Positions 1-8,583 of a stretch of DNA of 57,623 bases are shown here, one piece after another; the stretch's first letter is position 1, and each line of letters opens with the position of its first letter. This stretch comes from Nocardia takedensis NBRC 100417 (GTDB lineage: Bacteria > Actinomycetota > Actinomycetes > Mycobacteriales > Mycobacteriaceae): the NCBI RefSeq assembly GCF_000308695.1, contig NZ_BAGG01000110.1:1-57623 (forward strand), given 5' to 3'. The notes below the pieces were generated by a model. The model did no database searches and was not told where the DNA came from. It worked only from the letters and a program-made list of their open reading frames with translations. The translations under genes and the position numbers were made by a program.

Positions 1-849
1 CCCCGGTCGGCGAACAGGTCGACGCGCAGCAGCGGGGTCGCGCCGCTCGCGCGTACCCGACGCTGGTGGGCGAGGAAGACCAGCGCGAGCGCCGAGGCCA
101 GCGCCACCGTCGCCGACCGAAGTCGGCGGCCAGCCGATCTCGGGCGCGCGGGTCAGGGGGTAGAGCAGGCCGAGCAGTGCGGGCGTCGCCAGCAGGATGC
201 CGGTCGTGTCCAGGCGCACCGCGACGGCCGGGCCGTCCGCCGGCAGGCCGCGCCGCATCAGCGCCAGCGCGAGCAGCCCGAGCGGCACGTGCACCAGGAA
301 TACCGCGCGCCAACCGATTCCGAGCGGATCGGTCCCGAGCAGCACACCGGCGATCAGTGGCCCGGTGATCGCGGCGAGTCCGGCCGCGCCGCCGTAGAGG
401 CCGAAGACCCGGGGGTGGCGGGACCGGTCGAAGGTGGACGCGATGACAGCCAGGGTCTGCGCGGACACCAGCGCGGCGCACAGCCCCTGCGCACCGCGCG
501 CCGCGACCATCTCGGCGGTGCCGTGCGCCGCTGCCGACCACACCGCCGCCAGGATCAGGCCCGCCATCCCGGTCAGGTAGATCCGGCGTCGCCCGACGGT
601 GTCGCCGAGGCGGGCGGCGGGCAGCAGACCGCAGGCGAAGGCCAGGCTGTAGGCCGAGGCGATGAGCAACTGGCCGGAGTCGCCCGCGCCGAGCCCAGCG
701 GTGAGCGCGGGCAGCGCGGTGTTGACCATCGTCAGGTCCAGCATCTGGAGGAACACCGCGACCAAGCAGCCCGCCAGCACGGCGCGCGCCGCGCGGTCCC
801 GGGGTCGCGGGTCGGCCGCGGTGAGCGCGGCCGAACCCGTCGCTGTCAC
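1..849 (-). CDS. MFS drug-type exporter, DHA2-like (N-terminal part, cut by window edge, apparent frameshift)
   Basis: Major facilitator proton-coupled exporter of the inner membrane. The GTG start at 849 gives a short polar N-terminus, then helix 1 containing FLQMLDLTMVNTALPAL (a DHA2-type motif C-like start), then GDTVGRRRIY (motif A, cytoplasmic loop 2-3) and several further hydrophobic segments. The start overlaps the stop of the upstream acyltransferase (GTGA at 849-846), so the two are translationally coupled and probably work together, for example export of an acylated product. The reading frame is clean down to about position 125 (ending LTRAPEIGWPP). Beyond that the family-like sequence (VALASALALVFL, then TPLLRVDLFADR) is in another frame, so a one-base shift near 110-125 is likely. 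The rest of the gene lies outside the window. Substrate unknown. Confidence 0.8.
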   Translation of the reverse strand, partial: MTATGSAALTAADPRPRDRAARAVLAGCLVAVFLQMLDLTMVNTALPALTAGLGAGDSGQLLIASAYSLAFACGLLPAARLGDTVGRRRIYLTGMAGLILAAVWSAAAHGTAEMVAARGAQGLCAALVSAQTLAVIASTFDRSRHPRVFGLYGGAAGLAAITGPLIAGVLLGTDPLGIGWRAVFLVHVPLGLLALALMRRGLPADGPAVAVRLDTTGILLATPALLGLLYPLTRAPEIGWPPTSVGDGGAGLGARAGLPRPPASGTRERRDPAAARRPVRRPG

Positions 850-2291
850 GACAGCGCCTCGACCGCGGCGGTGAAATCACCTGTCCTGGTGACGGTGTCG
901 AGGATCGAGGTGAGCACCGCCGCGTAGCGTTCGACCGAGTCGACCGCTTCGGCGGTCTCCGGGAAGAACAGCGTCGCGGTGGTGGCCTCCGGGAAGCGGT
1001 TGACCCACATGTAGACCTCGCTGGAGCTGACCCGGTTGGCGTACAGGCCGCCGTTGACCGTGCCGAACTGCGCCGCTCCCGCGATGCGGCGGGCGTCGAG
1101 GTAGGACACCATCGGGGCCGCCCACCCGGGCCGGGTCCGGATGCCCAGATGCGGCGGCGCGAGTTGCAGCACCCGGTGCAGCGAAACCCCGGCCAGGTCC
1201 TTGGCGCTGTCCACCGAGCGCTGCGCCGCGCCGACCACCCGGGAGAACGCGCCGCCCGCACCGGGTTCGATGTCGAAGGACACCGGCACCAGACTGGTGT
1301 ACCAGCCCACCGAGGCCCCCTCACCCGGCGTGGTGCGGGTGTTGGCGGGCATCAGGCCGAAATACCAGTCCCGCCCGGCGAGTACGGCCTCGGTCAGCGC
1401 GACGGCGGCGAAGATCCCGCCGAGGAATCGGCCGCCGTGCGCCTCGCAGATCCGCTCGAAGCGCAGCGCCTGGGTCTCGGTCAGCAACGAGACGCTCAGA
1501 TGGCCGCCGCGGCCGAAACCGGGTCCGGCCGCGCCCAGCGGCAAGGGGAACGACGGCACGTCGCCGCCGTTGCGCGTCAACAACTCCACCCAGCGTCGGA
1601 TCGGCGGCGCGGCCAGGGTCAGCGCCGCGGTGTGCGCCCGCTCGCGGGCGCAGTAGCCGAGATGACCGTCGACGGGGGCCAGCACCGCCTCGGTCCCGGC
1701 GGCAGCGGCGGAATAGAGCGCGAACAGGTCCAGGAAGGTCACCGCCTGGGCGACGCCGTCGGTGTGCAGGTGGTCGACCACCGCGTAGACCGTGAAACTT
1801 CCCGGCCTGCTGATCATTCCGAAGGAGAAGCAGTTCCATTCCAGCGGTCCGGGGGTGATGTCCTGGATGTGCGCGCGCACGGATTCGGCGTCACGGAACA
1901 CGCCGTGGTCGGTGGGCGTGAACCGGATGCGCTCGGCTTCGAGGACGTGCCGGGTGATCTGCCCGCCCGCCCCGACCGCGAACCAACTCGAGAAGGTGTC
2001 GTGCCTGCGCAGGAAGGCGTTGACGGCGGTGGTCATCGCCGCGTGGTCCGCGACGCCGGGCAGGTCGAAGGCCATCATGCACAACCGCGACCCCCGACCG
2101 GCCCGCGAGGCGTTGCGGTGGGCGGCGCGCAGGTACTCCTCCTGCTGGTGCGAGGGCGGCGCCGGGTGGGACGGGGCGGCGGCCGCCTCGGCCCGCGACC
2201 GCGGGGAGGCGGACCACGCGACGAGTGTGCCCGCCTCGGGATGCCACTCGTCGAAAAAACCGAATCCGATCACGGAATACCCTCGATTCAT
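846..2291 (-). CDS. PapA-like condensation-superfamily acyltransferase
   Basis: A 481-residue stand-alone condensation/acyltransferase fold protein. The active-site motif HHxxxDG appears as DHLHTDG (about residues 170-176): the first His is Asp, but the catalytic His and the DG are kept, as in several mycobacterial polyketide-associated acyltransferases. Other family-like features are the RRHDTFSSWF segment near residue 95 and MVSYLDARRI in the C-terminal half, in the place of the channel-latch region. No adenylation or carrier domain is attached, so it probably moves an acyl chain onto a hydroxyl of a lipid or glycolipid. It is coupled to a downstream MFS exporter by a 4-base overlap. One copy of the GTTA-N7-TTCAC motif ends 6 bases before its ATG. 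The acyl donor and acceptor cannot be told from sequence. Confidence 0.75.
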   Translation of the reverse strand: MNRGYSVIGFGFFDEWHPEAGTLVAWSASPRSRAEAAAAPSHPAPPSHQQEEYLRAAHRNASRAGRGSRLCMMAFDLPGVADHAAMTTAVNAFLRRHDTFSSWFAVGAGGQITRHVLEAERIRFTPTDHGVFRDAESVRAHIQDITPGPLEWNCFSFGMISRPGSFTVYAVVDHLHTDGVAQAVTFLDLFALYSAAAAGTEAVLAPVDGHLGYCARERAHTAALTLAAPPIRRWVELLTRNGGDVPSFPLPLGAAGPGFGRGGHLSVSLLTETQALRFERICEAHGGRFLGGIFAAVALTEAVLAGRDWYFGLMPANTRTTPGEGASVGWYTSLVPVSFDIEPGAGGAFSRVVGAAQRSVDSAKDLAGVSLHRVLQLAPPHLGIRTRPGWAAPMVSYLDARRIAGAAQFGTVNGGLYANRVSSSEVYMWVNRFPEATTATLFFPETAEAVDSVERYAAVLTSILDTVTRTGDFTAAVEALS

Positions 2292-2297
2292 GCGTCA

Positions 2298-2314
2298 GGT
2301 GAACAAGAGTTAAC
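2298..2314 (-). promoter_or_regulatory. GTTA-N7-TTCACC motif copy 1
   Basis: On the minus strand this reads GTTA, seven bases, TTCACC, and lies directly upstream of the PapA-like gene. It is the same spaced motif found four more times upstream of lipid genes to 13.65 kb. Operator function is inferred. Confidence 0.5.
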
Positions 2315-2488
2315 GTCACCGGACCACTCGGAACCAGTTCTGTCGAACAATCTTGTGACCGCCCCCAGAGCGGTTTCGACGCCTGCTGGTCAACGGCCCA
2401 AACGCGCTGGGAAACCGTTGTCGCCCTTGCGGTCAGCGCCTAGTTTCGGACGCACGAGGACCCGACGGACGACAAGGGGAGTTCTTCG

Positions 2489-3565
2489 ATGGTGTTCCAG
2501 CCGGTGGGGCGCGGCCGACGCGGAGTTCGGCATTCGACGGCGGTGGCCGCCATTCTGCTGGCGCTGTGGCCGGGCGCTGTCGTCGGACATGCGGCGCCAC
2601 CGGTTCCGGTCGATCCGGAAATCACCTCGGTGCGCTTGGCCGGGGATATCTCGGCGACTTCGCCGGACGGTTCCTTCATCGCCGACATCGCGCGCGGAAC
2701 GCAAGGGGAAATCGACCTCGGCGTCCATTCGGCGGCCATGGACAGTGTCATCCCGATCAAAGTGCTGCCCGCCCGCGACAGCACCCGGCCCGCGCCGACG
2801 CTGTACCTGTTGAACGGGGCCAGCGGCGGCGACGCGGGGTCGAGTTGGCTCGACCAGACCGACGTGCCCGAGTTCTTCGCCGACAAACACGTCAACATCG
2901 TCATCCCCATCGGCGGAGCAGGCAGCTACTTCACCGACTGGCTCCGACCCGACCCCGTCCTCGGACGCATGGCCTGGACCACCTTCCTCACCCACGAACT
3001 ACCCCCCATCATCGACACCGCACTCCACACCACCAAAGCCAACGCCATCGCCGGCATCTCCATGGCCGCCACCAGCGTCTTCCAACTCGCCATCGCCGCA
3101 CCCGGCCTCTACCGCGCCATCGGCTCCTACAGCGGCTGCATCCGCACCAGCGACCCCCTCGGCCAAGCCATGGTCGCCGCCGTCGTCGCCCGCTGGAACG
3201 GCGACGCGCTGAACATGTGGGGGCCGCCACAGGACCCGGCGTGGACGGTCAACGATCCTTTCGTCAACGCCGAGAAACTGCGCGGGACCACGATCTACGT
3301 CTCCACCGGCACCGGCATTCCCGGTCACCTGGACACCTTGCAGGCGGTGTCCGCCGATTCCACCCAGTTGACCTGGCAGCTGTTGATCGGCTCGCCCATG
3401 GAATGGGTGATCGCGGCCTGCACCGCGCAGTTGCGCGACCGGCTGTCCCAGTTGAATATTCCGGCCGTGGTCGACATGCGGCCGACCGGGACGCATTCCT
3501 GGGGTTATTGGGGGGAGGATCTGCACAAATCCTGGCCGGTTCTGGAAGCCGCGCTGCGGCGTTGA
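2489..3565 (+). CDS. secreted antigen-85-family mycolyltransferase/esterase
   Basis: A 358-residue exported alpha/beta hydrolase of the mycolyltransferase (antigen 85/Fbp) family, which moves mycolic acids onto trehalose or arabinogalactan in the cell envelope. The start is fixed by AAGGGGAG seven bases upstream. Residues 1 to about 37 are a signal peptide with twin arginines and a hydrophobic core ending near GHAAP. Family landmarks are LYLLNGASGG, the nucleophile elbow GISMAA with Ser191, and a C-terminal THSWGYW with His336, which fits the catalytic His. A stretch of roughly 2885-3195 has codon use unlike both flanks: Leu is CTC or CTA with no CTG, and the coding strand is very C-rich and G-poor. 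This suggests a recombined segment. It ends at a hairpin terminator. Exact substrate unknown. Confidence 0.85.
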   Translation: MVFQPVGRGRRGVRHSTAVAAILLALWPGAVVGHAAPPVPVDPEITSVRLAGDISATSPDGSFIADIARGTQGEIDLGVHSAAMDSVIPIKVLPARDSTRPAPTLYLLNGASGGDAGSSWLDQTDVPEFFADKHVNIVIPIGGAGSYFTDWLRPDPVLGRMAWTTFLTHELPPIIDTALHTTKANAIAGISMAATSVFQLAIAAPGLYRAIGSYSGCIRTSDPLGQAMVAAVVARWNGDALNMWGPPQDPAWTVNDPFVNAEKLRGTTIYVSTGTGIPGHLDTLQAVSADSTQLTWQLLIGSPMEWVIAACTAQLRDRLSQLNIPAVVDMRPTGTHSWGYWGEDLHKSWPVLEAALRR

Positions 3566-3578
3566 CCCGCGCGAACCG

Positions 3579-3603
3579 CGCCCGATTCCCCGCGAATCGG
3601 GCG
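3579..3603 (+). terminator. intrinsic terminator after the mycolyltransferase gene
   Basis: A 10-bp perfect stem (CGCCCGATTC / GAATCGGGCG) with a 5-base loop, followed directly by TTTT. It lies 14 bases after the stop codon. Confidence 0.7.
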
Positions 3604-3688
3604 TTTTCGCTGTGTGACGGAATTGTGCAATATCCAGAATCGTCGCCGGCGCGGATTCGGCGACCGCCGTCCGCCTTAGCCTGGAACC

Positions 3689-4168
3689 ATGTTGGATGGC
3701 GTCGGCTGGAGCGAGCTGATGATCTTGCTCGTGGCAGCACTCATAATTCTCGGACCGGAACGATTACCAGCCGCCGTGCGGTGGACCACCGATTCGCTGC
3801 GGCAGGCCCGCGATTATCTCGGCGGCGCGACGGCGCGCCTGCGCGAGGAAATAGGACCGGAGGTGGAGGAATTCCGCAAGCCGCTGGCGGAACTGCGCAG
3901 ACTGCGCGGCATGACACCGCAGTCGGTGGTCTCCGCCCATCTGCTCGACGACGACGCCTCGCTGCGCGAGACCATCGACGCGGTGCGTGAGCTGATCGAG
4001 CCCGAACCCATCGACGTGTTCAACTTCGGGGTGATGGCGCCGCGCGGCGCGCAGGCGGCCGGTCTGCCCGCCCTCGACCCGGTGACCGAGGCCGCCCTCG
4101 CCGCCGAGACGCCGCGTCCCGCGCCCCCGCGCCCGGAGAAGCCGCCGATCGACCCCGACGCGACCTGA
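3689..4168 (+). CDS. tatB: Sec-independent translocase protein TatB
   Basis: A 159-residue Tat translocase subunit that, with TatC, recognises twin-arginine signal peptides at the membrane. It has a single N-terminal membrane helix (residues 6-21, ELMILLVAALIILGPERLP), with the hinge LGPERLP typical of TatB, then an amphipathic helix (RWTTDSLRQARDYLGGATARL) and a charged cytoplasmic domain with LRGMTP, as in mycobacterial TatB. The C-terminus is Pro-rich and ends in DPDAT. It converges on tatC, with only a perfect palindromic terminator between them. No tatA is seen nearby, which is usual for actinobacterial tatB, but having tatC as convergent neighbour is not what I expect of the mycobacterial layout. 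Confidence 0.93.
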   Translation: MLDGVGWSELMILLVAALIILGPERLPAAVRWTTDSLRQARDYLGGATARLREEIGPEVEEFRKPLAELRRLRGMTPQSVVSAHLLDDDASLRETIDAVRELIEPEPIDVFNFGVMAPRGAQAAGLPALDPVTEAALAAETPRPAPPRPEKPPIDPDAT

Positions 4169-4181
4169 CTACAGCCCGAAC

Positions 4182-4217
4182 GAGACCGCCCGCGTCCTGC
4201 AGGACGCGGGCGGTCTC
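4182..4217. terminator. bidirectional terminator between convergent tatB and tatC
   Basis: A perfect 36-bp palindrome (arms starting GAGACCGCCCGCGTCC) centred on CTGCAG, placed 13 bases after the tatB stop and 14 bases before the tatC stop. It has no strong T-run, as is common for high-GC terminators. Confidence 0.8.
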
Positions 4218-4231
4218 GGGTGCGGGGTCGG

Positions 4232-5170
4232 TCAGTTCCGTTCGCGCCTTCGGGATTCGGTGAGATCGACCTGGACGAATCGCGCGTTCGCCTCGACGGG
4301 GGCGGGCGGTTCCAGGGCGGCGGCGGTGTCGTCGGGCAGCGCCTCGAGCGCGGCCCGCGCGCGCCGCAGCCTGCGTCCGTCGTTGAAGCGCGCGTACTGC
4401 ACCGCGAGCTCGAAGAGCACCGTCAGCGCGAAGGCCAGCGCGAGCATGGAGAACGGGTCCTGCGGGGTGACGATCGCGGCGAAGACGAACAGCCCGAACA
4501 CGATCCCGCGCCGCCACCGCTTCAACCGTTCGTAGCTGAGCACTCCCGCCGCGTTGAGGGCCGCCACCAGCACCGGGGTCTCGAAGCTGACGCCGAACAC
4601 GACCAGCAACTGGATCAGGAAGCCGAAGTACTGGCTGCCGCTGAGCGCGGTGATCTGCGCGTTGTCGCCGATGGTGAGCAGGAAGGCCAAGGCGTGCGCG
4701 AGCACCAGGTAGGCCAGCACCGCGCCGAGGACGAACAGCACACTGCCCGTGCCGACGAACCCGACCGAGTAGCGGCGTTCCCTGCGGCGCAGCGCCGGGG
4801 TGATGAAAGCCCACAGTTGGTAGAGCCAGATCGGCGCGGCCAGGACGACGCCCGCGGTGAAGCCCACCTGCACCCGCAGCATGAACTGCTCGAACGGCGC
4901 GGTGGCCAGCAGGCGGCACGCGCCGTCCGGGCTCAGCGCGGCCCGCGCGCTCGGCGGCAGCGCGCAGTAGGGCCGCAACAGCAACTCGCCCAGACTGGGC
5001 AGGCCGAACACCGGGTAGGCGTACCAGAGGAAGCCGAGCACCGCCGTGATCGCCACGGCGGCCAGGGATTTCAGCAGCCGGGCGCGCAGTTCGCGCAGGT
5101 GGGCCACCAGCGGCATGGTGCCGCGCGGATTGGCCCTGCGTCTTCCGAGTCGCAGATCTGTCGTTCGCAT
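4232..5170 (-). CDS. tatC: Sec-independent translocase protein TatC
   Basis: A 312-residue polytopic core subunit of the Tat translocase with six membrane spans. Landmarks match mycobacterial TatC: MPLVAHLRELRARL at the N-terminus (signal-peptide-binding face), LLATAPFEQFMLR, YQLWAFITPALRRRERR (with the Glu equivalent to E. coli Glu103), and FGVSFETPVL with the conserved membrane Glu, then IVTPQDPFSM. A short charged C-terminal tail (VDLTESRRRERN) follows. It converges with tatB. Actinobacterial tatC usually follows tatA near the proteasome genes. Neither is present here, so this may be a relocated or second copy. Confidence 0.92.
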   Translation of the reverse strand: MRTTDLRLGRRRANPRGTMPLVAHLRELRARLLKSLAAVAITAVLGFLWYAYPVFGLPSLGELLLRPYCALPPSARAALSPDGACRLLATAPFEQFMLRVQVGFTAGVVLAAPIWLYQLWAFITPALRRRERRYSVGFVGTGSVLFVLGAVLAYLVLAHALAFLLTIGDNAQITALSGSQYFGFLIQLLVVFGVSFETPVLVAALNAAGVLSYERLKRWRRGIVFGLFVFAAIVTPQDPFSMLALAFALTVLFELAVQYARFNDGRRLRRARAALEALPDDTAAALEPPAPVEANARFVQVDLTESRRRERN

Positions 5171-5261
5171 GATGGCCTCGTCATCGAGTACCGCGTACGG
5201 CGCGGTGATACCGCAGGGCTCGAATAATGTTAGCAGAGAACAGCATTCGACAGACCGACAA

Positions 5262-7088
5262 TCACCAGGCGGTGTCGTCCATCCGCATCAGGTCCAGGTC
5301 CAGGGCGGCCAGCACCGCACGGACACCCGAGAGCAGCGGTAGTCGATTGCGCGCGAACCAGGAGGCGACGGTCACCTTCCCGGTGTAGAAGGCGATATCG
5401 GTCTCGGTCGGGTCGCCCGCCAGCGCCGCGAGCGCCACCTCGGCCTGGACCAGCAGTCGCCAGCCGATCACCAGATCGCCGAAGGCGTGCAGGAATCGCA
5501 CGCTCGCCAACCCGACCTTGTAGATCTGCTCCGGATCGGTCACCGAGGCCGCGAGGTATTCGCCCAGATCCGCCAGCATCGCCCGCACGTCCGCGGCGGC
5601 GACGCCCAACAGCGCGCGATCGGCGTCGAGGTCGCCGCCGACGTTGTGCACGCAGGCATCGACCAGGCCCAGCACGTGCTCGAAGGCCGCGCCCTTGTCG
5701 CGCACGATCTTGCGGAACAGGAAATCCTGGGACTGGATGGCCGTGGTGCCCTCGTAGAGCGAGTCGATCTTCAGATCGCGCACGTACTGTTCGATCGGAT
5801 GGTCGAGCAGATAGCCCGACCCGCCGAAGACCTGGAGGGTCTCGGTGATGATCTCGTAGGCGCGTTCGGAGCCGACGCCTTTGACCACCGGCAGCAGCAG
5901 ATCGTTGACCCGCGCGGCGAATTCACCGTCCACCCCGAAGGCCGCCGATGCCAGCGCCTCGTCCTGGTAGGCGGCACAGTACAGGTAGAGCGCCCGCAAC
6001 CCTTCGGCGTAGGACTTCTGCAACGCCAGGCTCCGGCGCACGTCGGGGTGGCGGATGATCGGCACCCGCGGCGCCTGCTTGTCGAAGGTCCGCGTCAGGT
6101 CCGCGCCCTGTACGCGGGTGCGCGCGTAGTCCAGAGCGTGCAGGTAGCCGCTGGACAGCGTGCCGGTCGCCATGGCGCCCACGCCCATGCGCGCGTTCTC
6201 GATCGCCTTGAACATCTGGGCGATCCCGTCGTGCACCTCACCGACCAGGTAGCCCACCGCGGGCCCGTCCGCGCCGAAGCTCAGTTCGCAGGTGGGCGAG
6301 GATCTGATGCCCATCTTGTGTTCCAGTCCGGTGACCCGCACGCCGTTGCGCTCGCCCAGGACCATGGTCCGGGTGTCGAACAGGCGGTCGGGTACGACGA
6401 ACAGCGACAGCCCCTTGGTGCCCGCGGCGCGGCCGACAGGGCGGGCCAACGTGAGATGCAGGATGTTCTCGGCGGTCTCGCCGACGTCGCCGCCGGAGAT
6501 GAACCGCTTGACGCCCTCGAGGTGCCAGGTCCCGTCGTCCTGGCGCACCGCCCTGGTGCGGGCCATGCCGACATCGGAGCCCGCCTCGGGTTCGGTGAGC
6601 ACCATCGTGCCCGCCCAGCGCCGCTCCCAGGCGTGCCGGGCCCAGCGGCGCTGCTCCTCGGTGCCCTCGGTGAACAGGACCGTGTGCATGAGCGGTCCGA
6701 GATTGTAGAAGTGCGCGGCCGGATTGGCCGAGATCACCAGTTCCTGGACGCACCAGCGCAGCGGTGCGGGCGCGGCCACCCCGCCCATGGCTTCGGGCAT
6801 GCCGATCGCCGACCACCCCGCGTCGTTGATCGCGGCCACCGTCCGGCGCAGCGGTTCGGGCACCGAGATCCGTTGGGTCGCGGGGTCGAAGGTGACCGGG
6901 TTGCGGTCGGCGTGCTCGAAGGAGGCCGCGATCGGCCCTCGCGCCAGGCGCAGCACCTCGGCGAGGATGCCGCGCGCGGTGTCGGCGTCCAGGTCGCCGT
7001 AGACGCCGTCGTCGAGCAGCGCGTCGAGTCCCAGCACCTCGAACAGGTTGAACTCCATGTCGCGGAGTCCGGCGCGGAAATGGGTCAT
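5262..7088 (-). CDS. acyl-CoA dehydrogenase, FadE5-like, with extra C-terminal domain
   Basis: A 608-residue flavin-dependent acyl-CoA dehydrogenase performing the first step of beta-oxidation. The length and the C-terminal extension after the core match FadE5 (about 611 residues). Motifs are MVLTEPEAGSDVG (FAD/substrate binding), KMGIRSSPTCEL, and LQVFGGSGYLLDHPIEQYVRD. The proposed catalytic base is the Glu in SLYEGTT at about residue 446. The ATG at 7088 overlaps the stop of the upstream oxygenase by one base (TGATG), so translation is coupled. Longer upstream starts would run into that gene. Its partner suggests a joint lipid-degrading or lipid-modifying operon. Chain-length preference cannot be read from sequence. 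Confidence 0.9.
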   Translation of the reverse strand: MTHFRAGLRDMEFNLFEVLGLDALLDDGVYGDLDADTARGILAEVLRLARGPIAASFEHADRNPVTFDPATQRISVPEPLRRTVAAINDAGWSAIGMPEAMGGVAAPAPLRWCVQELVISANPAAHFYNLGPLMHTVLFTEGTEEQRRWARHAWERRWAGTMVLTEPEAGSDVGMARTRAVRQDDGTWHLEGVKRFISGGDVGETAENILHLTLARPVGRAAGTKGLSLFVVPDRLFDTRTMVLGERNGVRVTGLEHKMGIRSSPTCELSFGADGPAVGYLVGEVHDGIAQMFKAIENARMGVGAMATGTLSSGYLHALDYARTRVQGADLTRTFDKQAPRVPIIRHPDVRRSLALQKSYAEGLRALYLYCAAYQDEALASAAFGVDGEFAARVNDLLLPVVKGVGSERAYEIITETLQVFGGSGYLLDHPIEQYVRDLKIDSLYEGTTAIQSQDFLFRKIVRDKGAAFEHVLGLVDACVHNVGGDLDADRALLGVAAADVRAMLADLGEYLAASVTDPEQIYKVGLASVRFLHAFGDLVIGWRLLVQAEVALAALAGDPTETDIAFYTGKVTVASWFARNRLPLLSGVRAVLAALDLDLMRMDDTAW

Positions 7089-8320
7089 CAGTGTCTCCCG
7101 GTGGCGTGGCCGATGTGCTGCGCGGACCCGCCGATCCGCGCGCTGTCGGCGCCGATGAGTCGGCGCAGGAAAGCTTCCTGCGCGCGGCGGCCACGCGCGG
7201 CGGCGCGGGCCATCCCGCCGGGCAGCGCGCGCGCCAGGACGCAGGCCGCCAGGTTGACCGGGATTCGCAGCAGGGGGTACCAGGGCAGGGTGAAGCGCGG
7301 CAGGCCGAGGTGGCGCATCGCGGCGGGGCCGAGGAAGACGCCCGCCACCGACAGGTGCTGGGCGCGGGCGATCCGCCCGCGCAGCCACGCCAGGTTCGGG
7401 TAGTGCCAGTGCAGCGGGTCGTCGGCCATGGGCACGGCCAACTGCCGGGTGGTCTCGTCGGGATCGGTGATGGCCGCGAGGCTGTGGTACAGGATGCGCA
7501 CCCCGTCACGGAAGCCGGTGGGCAGCAGACGATCCTCGACGCCGATCAGCCAGCCGACGTAGCGGGTCAGGTGGGCGGCGGCGTCCAGGTCGCGCGGGGT
7601 GGCGACCAGTCCGAGCGCGAGTCCCCCCGCGAAGGGCGCGATGAGCGCGCCGACCAGGGTGGCGGCCATATCGGTCTGGTTGATCGGCAGACCCCACCGA
7701 TCGGCCTGCCAGTCCGGCATGGCCGAGACGTGCCTGCGCACCATCGCGTGGATGAACCGGACCTGCACCGTGGAGCGGAAACCGCGCCCGCCCGGCGCCA
7801 TTCCGCCGTCGGAGGTGACGTCCAACGCCCATTGCAGGGTTTCGGCGAACCGCTTGGCGGGCCCTTTCTCCAGGGCTCCGGTGCGCAGCAGCGTCTTGTT
7901 GAACCCCGAGGCGAGGTAGCCGCCGAGGAAGGACACGTCGCGGGCGATGTAGAGGCCGTCGGCCCCGCCCAACTGGAAGACGCGTTCGGCGCGGGCGATC
8001 TTGTCCCGGTCCAGCCAGGGCGGCGGCGTCTCGACGCGGACGAAGAACTCGCGCAACGGTTCCGGCGCTTCGGGCACCGAGTCGATGCCCGACCGCAGCG
8101 CTCGCTCGAACAGCGGGCGCGTGGCGGCCATCCCCTCCCGGTACATCCAGTCGACCAGTTCGTCCATCGGCCCGTCGCCGACGACCAGCGCCGCGCCGAG
8201 CGCGTCCCACTGCGTCGAACGGGGGGCGCGCAGACCGAGCAGCAAGGCGAACGGGCGCAGTCCCGGGACGCGGCGCGGGGCGTCGGGATGACGGAGCGGA
8301 ACAGGATCGACCGTTTTCAT
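7088..8320 (-). CDS. MpaB/latex-clearing-protein-like oxygenase family protein (DUF2236)
   Basis: A 410-residue protein of the DUF2236 family, whose characterised members include the b-type haem latex clearing protein and fungal MpaB, both of which cleave carbon-carbon bonds in long isoprenoid chains. The core signature is VRFIHAMVRRHV (the His is the expected haem ligand region), followed by WGLPINQTDMAATL. The C-terminal part has a hydrophobic segment around LRIPVNLAACVLARALPGG. It is first in an operon coupled to a FadE5-like dehydrogenase. Such a pair could cleave and then beta-oxidise a long-chain lipid or isoprenoid, but this is inference. A GTTA-N7-TTCACT motif lies 69 bases upstream of its start. 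Confidence 0.78.
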   Translation of the reverse strand: MKTVDPVPLRHPDAPRRVPGLRPFALLLGLRAPRSTQWDALGAALVVGDGPMDELVDWMYREGMAATRPLFERALRSGIDSVPEAPEPLREFFVRVETPPPWLDRDKIARAERVFQLGGADGLYIARDVSFLGGYLASGFNKTLLRTGALEKGPAKRFAETLQWALDVTSDGGMAPGGRGFRSTVQVRFIHAMVRRHVSAMPDWQADRWGLPINQTDMAATLVGALIAPFAGGLALGLVATPRDLDAAAHLTRYVGWLIGVEDRLLPTGFRDGVRILYHSLAAITDPDETTRQLAVPMADDPLHWHYPNLAWLRGRIARAQHLSVAGVFLGPAAMRHLGLPRFTLPWYPLLRIPVNLAACVLARALPGGMARAAARGRRAQEAFLRRLIGADSARIGGSAQHIGHATGRH

Positions 8321-8388
8321 GCACCGAAGATACCGAGGTTGTTACATTGCGTCAACGCTGGGAGATCGCCCGGCAGATACGCAATTAT

Positions 8389-8405
8389 GTTAGTGAGGAT
8401 TCACT
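8389..8405 (+). promoter_or_regulatory. GTTA-N7-TTCACT motif copy 2
   Basis: Lies between the divergent MpaB-like gene and fadD. It overlaps a perfect inverted repeat, TAGTGA-GGAT-TCACTA (8391-8406), which is what a dimeric regulator would bind. A function is inferred. Confidence 0.5.
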
Positions 8406-8542
8406 AGTATGATGACGATGAGGACGCCCCGAGGACGCACGAATCGCCAGTCGAGTGGTCACCTCGAACAGGCAATGTCCTGGGCTTTACCGGAAAAGTT
8501 ACACAGTCGAGGCGATTCCGGCCCGCGAACCCCACTCCATAA

Positions 8543-8559
8543 GTTACTGTTTATTCACC
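8543..8559 (+). promoter_or_regulatory. GTTA-N7-TTCACC motif copy 3
   Basis: Ends 24 bases upstream of the fadD start. It overlaps a second perfect inverted repeat, ATTCAC-CT-GTGAAT (8553-8566). The position would suit repression of fadD. Confidence 0.5.
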
Positions 8560-8583
8560 TGTGAATGAACCCGGAGTACACAT